Shown in pieces: positions 3,657 through 6,416 of a stretch of 6,416 nt of DNA. The stretch is from Acidobacteriaceae bacterium. GTDB lineage: Bacteria > Acidobacteriota > Terriglobia > Terriglobales > Acidobacteriaceae. Every line of letters begins with the position of its first letter. Positions within the stretch are counted from its first letter, which is position 1. A program made the translations under genes and the position numbers. The DNA lies in NCBI GenBank assembly GCA_003165095.1, contig PLSH01000412.1:653-7068 (forward strand). Reading direction: 5' to 3'. The notes under the pieces are model-generated. The model had not been told where the DNA came from. It did not search any database and worked only from the letters and a program-made list of their open reading frames with translations.

Positions 3657-6416
3657 CTAGGTGGCCTCCGCGACCCCATGGCGAAGGACCACTGGCTGTT
3701 TGCTTCCGAAGCGGAGCCGCAAACGGTCGAAGAACAGGTAGACAACCGGCGTGGTGTAGAGGGTAAGCATCTGGCTCACGATCAATCCGCCGGCGATCGT
3801 GATGCCCAGCGGACGCCGGAGTTCCGAGCCGGTTCCCGTGCCGAAGGCCAGCGGCAATGCACCAAACAAGGCGGCCATCGTGGTCATCAGAATGGGACGG
3901 AAGCGAAGCTCGCAAGCCTCAAAGATGGCTTCTGTGGAGGTCTTGCCGTGTTCGCGCTCGGCAACCAGGGCAAAATCGATCATCATGATTGCATTTTTTT
4001 TCACAATGCCGATCAGCAGGATGATGCCGATGATCGCAATGATGCTGAGGTCGATTTTGAAAAGCATGAGCGCAAGCATGGCGCCGGCACTGGCTGAAAA
4101 GACCGTGGAGATGATGGTCAGCGGATGCACCAGGCTCTCATAGAGGACGCCGAGAACAATGTACACCGCGAGTAAGGCCGTAATGAAGAGCAGCGGCTCG
4201 CTGCTGAGCGAGGTTTGATAAGCCGCGGCCGTTCCGGCAAAGAAGCCGCGGACAGTCCCCGGCATATTCAGCCGCTCCTGCATTTGGGAAACCAGCCGCG
4301 TTGCGTCGCTCAACGACATATTCGACGCAAGATTGAACGACACAGTAACCGATGGAAAGGAGCTGGTGTGATTGATAACGAGCGGGGTCACGGTCTCTTG
4401 CGCCGAGGCGACCGTGGAAAGCGGAACAATGCCGTTGGCCGCCGACTTGAGGTAAATATTCTTCAATCCACTGGGATCCTGCCAGTATGGGGGCGCCACC
4501 TCCATTACAACGTAATACTGGTTCAGCTGTGTGTAGATAATGGAAACTTCCGACTGCCCGAAGGCGCTGTAGAGAGATTGATCCAATGACTGCGGGGTCA
4601 TGCCAAGCCGCGCGGCAGTGGCGCGATCGTAACTGAGCAGTTCCTGGAGGCCTGCGTTCTGCGCATCGCTGCTCACATCCTGGAAGCCGGGAAGCTTCTG
4701 CATCCCGGCAAGCAGGATGGGGCCCCATTGCGTGAGATCTCCTACATTGTCCGACTGAATCGTGTATTGGTACATGGCATTGCTCGATCGGCCACCGATG
4801 CGCAGGTCCTGCGCCGCCTGGAGGAACGCCGACGCAACCGGGAGCCGGTTCAACTTCGGGCGGAGGCGATCGATAATCGCCGCCGCCGAAACCTTGCGCA
4901 CATTCAGCGGCTTCAATGCGATATAAATCGTGCCGGTGTTGGATGCGCCGCCGCCGCCCGTGTGGGCAATGACATTGTCGACAGCCGGATCGGCCTTGAT
5001 GACATTCACCAGTTGCAAGATCGAGTTGTTCATGATCGCGAACGATGCGTCCTGCGGTCCCCGCGCGCTGCCTGTGATGGCTCCCGTATCCTGCACGGGG
5101 AAGAGCCCTTTGGGAATAATAACCATGAGATAGAAATTCAGTCCAATGACCAGGAGCAGGAGGATCAGCATGGGGCCTGGATGCTTTAAAACCCAGGTCA
5201 GGGAGCGGCTATAAGTGGAGAGCATCCACGTAAACCCCCTTTCACTTATCCGATATGCGCGGCCATGCTTGATGGCTCTCTCGTCCTTGAGCACATAAGC
5301 GCACATCATCGGCGTGACGGTAAGGGATATCAGCATCGAGATAACAATGGCCGTCGAAAGCGTGATGGCAAACTCGCGAAACAAGCGGCCGACAATGCCG
5401 GCCATGAGAAGAATCGGGATAAACACCGCGATCAGCGACATGCTGATGGACAAAATGGTGAACCCAATCTCGCTGGAACCCTGAAAGGCGGCCTTCATGG
5501 GCGACATGCCCGATTCGCGGAGGCGGGAGATGTTTTCCATGACCACGATCGCGTCGTCGACTACGAAGCCAGTCGCAATCGTCAACGCCATGAGCGAGAG
5601 ATTGTCGATACTGAAGCCAAACAGGTACATGGCCGCGAAAGTGCCAATGAGAGAGGCGGGAACGGCGACGGTCGGAATCAGCGTGGCTCGCCAGTTGCGC
5701 AGAAAAAGAAAGACGACAAGAATCACCAGGATGACTGAAAGGACGAGAGTGCTCTCCACGTCGCTGACCGATGCACGGATGGTCGTGGTGCGGTCGAGGA
5801 CAATGGTGGTCTTGATGCCTTGCGGAATGGAAGCTTGAATCGATGGCAATGCTGCGCGGACGAGATTGACGGTATCGATAATGTTGGCGCCCGGCTGGCG
5901 GAAAATCATGATGGTGATGGAGGGTATGCCGTTCAGGTATCCGGCCGTGCGAATGTTCTGCGATGAATCTGTAACGCTGGCTACGTCGGCAAGCCTGACT
6001 GCAGTTCCATGATTGGAACCGATAATCAGCGGCTTGTACTGGTCGGCACGGGAAATCTGGTCATTGGTGACGATATCGGCGGTTGTACTCTGGTCTGCGA
6101 GCTGGCCGGCCGGTTCATGGGCATTCTGTTGGCTCAATGCAGACTGCACACCTTTGAGCGTAAGCCCATAACTGTTGAGCAGCGTGGGGTTCACTTCAAC
6201 GCGGACTGAAGGACCGGCGCCTCCGCCCACCGTCACCTGTCCAACGCCCGAAATCTGCGAGAGCTTCTGCGCGACGACCGACGACGCTTCGTCATAAAGC
6301 GTCGGCTTGTCATACTTATCTGAAGTAAGCCCCAGGATGATGATCGGTGAATCGGCCGGGTTCACCTTGCGATAAGTCGGGTTGCCGGGCAGGTTCGCCG
6401 GCAGGTAGGTGCGCGC
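3657..6416 (-). CDS. RND multidrug efflux permease, HAE1 family, MdtB/MdtC-like (N-terminus outside window)
   Basis: A proton-driven inner-membrane pump subunit that passes drugs or other amphiphiles to an outer-membrane channel. The frame is open through base 6416, so 919 residues are visible and roughly 110-130, including the first helix, are missing compared with the usual length of about 1030-1050. Numbering from base 6416, the sequence opens in the first porter domain (LPANLPGNPTYRKVNP, typical of MdtB/MdtC). Helices 2-6 lie at about 224-375, helix 7 at about 416-434, the second periplasmic porter/docking half at about 435-740, and helices 8-12 at about 741-897. The proton-relay residues are present: the Asp pair in GFVVDDAIVV (287-288, bases 5553-5558) and Lys 807 in GIVKKNAIMMIDFA. 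RFRPILMTT, the conserved start of helix 11, is also intact. A Gly-rich switch-loop equivalent, HTGGGGASNTG, is at about 485-495. The outer-membrane factor gene follows closely. The adaptor and perhaps a sister permease should lie upstream. Some stretches are closer to MdtB and others to MdtC as I recall them, so no symbol is given. Confidence 0.96.
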   Translation of the reverse strand, partial: ARTYLPANLPGNPTYRKVNPADSPIIILGLTSDKYDKPTLYDEASSVVAQKLSQISGVGQVTVGGGAGPSVRVEVNPTLLNSYGLTLKGVQSALSQQNAHEPAGQLADQSTTADIVTNDQISRADQYKPLIIGSNHGTAVRLADVASVTDSSQNIRTAGYLNGIPSITIMIFRQPGANIIDTVNLVRAALPSIQASIPQGIKTTIVLDRTTTIRASVSDVESTLVLSVILVILVVFLFLRNWRATLIPTVAVPASLIGTFAAMYLFGFSIDNLSLMALTIATGFVVDDAIVVMENISRLRESGMSPMKAAFQGSSEIGFTILSISMSLIAVFIPILLMAGIVGRLFREFAITLSTAIVISMLISLTVTPMMCAYVLKDERAIKHGRAYRISERGFTWMLSTYSRSLTWVLKHPGPMLILLLLVIGLNFYLMVIIPKGLFPVQDTGAITGSARGPQDASFAIMNNSILQLVNVIKADPAVDNVIAHTGGGGASNTGTIYIALKPLNVRKVSAAAIIDRLRPKLNRLPVASAFLQAAQDLRIGGRSSNAMYQYTIQSDNVGDLTQWGPILLAGMQKLPGFQDVSSDAQNAGLQELLSYDRATAARLGMTPQSLDQSLYSAFGQSEVSIIYTQLNQYYVVMEVAPPYWQDPSGLKNIYLKSAANGIVPLSTVASAQETVTPLVINHTSSFPSVTVSFNLASNMSLSDATRLVSQMQERLNMPGTVRGFFAGTAAAYQTSLSSEPLLFITALLAVYIVLGVLYESLVHPLTIISTVFSASAGAMLALMLFKIDLSIIAIIGIILLIGIVKKNAIMMIDFALVAEREHGKTSTEAIFEACELRFRPILMTTMAALFGALPLAFGTGTGSELRRPLGITIAGGLIVSQMLTLYTTPVVYLFFDRLRLRFGSKQPVVLRHGVAEAT

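Noticed and set aside
2704..3660. A 318-codon plus-strand open frame
   Set aside because: It lies fully antisense to the outer-membrane factor, whose frame has clear family motifs, and its translation shows no domain-like pattern. It is a shadow of a high-GC gene.
3631..3915. Extension of the outer-membrane factor frame upstream into the permease gene
   Set aside because: The added residues overlap the conserved end of the permease and precede a proper lipoprotein signal peptide. They look like out-of-frame translation.
1..6416. CRISPR arrays, tRNA or rRNA genes, insertion-sequence ends, toxin-antitoxin or phage-defence genes
   Set aside because: I saw no regularly spaced repeats, transposase or nuclease motifs, or RNA-gene signatures on either strand.

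Overview
The window reads as a chromosomal segment of a Gram-negative (diderm) bacterium with moderately high GC. It carries three envelope or membrane modules: an outer-membrane barrel/OmpA-like protein, a small polytopic membrane protein, and an RND efflux pump with its outer-membrane channel. The combination of barrel, Ig/PKD-like repeats and a degenerate OmpA-like domain, together with an MdtB/MdtC-type pump, resembles soil Acidobacteriota (Terriglobia). That placement is inferred from protein style only; there is no rRNA or other marker gene here.

Layout. Bases 1-1032 (+) hold the 3' part of an outer-membrane protein gene that begins before the window. Bases 1033-1321 are noncoding. They contain a 59-bp inverted repeat (1037-1095) and then a strong Rho-independent terminator (1111-1148) that ends the plus-strand gene. 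I see nothing convincing in 1149-1321. From 1322 to the right edge all genes lie on the minus strand. Read in transcription order they are: an RND permease (3657-6416, its N-terminus outside the window), an outer-membrane factor lipoprotein (2080-3630), and a seven-helix membrane protein of the 'MCFSAT' type, DUF6629-like (1322-1984, GTG start). The plus and minus groups converge on 1033-1321.

How they work together. The permease and the outer-membrane factor are almost contiguous (26 bp, or 2 bp with an alternative start) and surely form one efflux operon. In MdtABC or MuxABC-OpmB-type systems the periplasmic adaptor and often a second permease lie upstream of such a permease, which here would be beyond base 6416. 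The DUF6629-like gene follows 95 bp downstream without a recognisable terminator between, so it may be co-transcribed, but a functional link to efflux is only a hypothesis. The plus-strand OmpA-like gene is an independent unit.

Most of the window is ordinary efflux and envelope biology. The points worth a second look are the OmpA-like domain that has lost the peptidoglycan-contacting Asp, the paired cysteines of that protein, the inverted repeat ahead of the terminator, and the uncharacterised membrane protein with a conserved-looking His/Glu/Trp motif at the end of the efflux operon. I found no convincing evidence of an undescribed multi-gene system.
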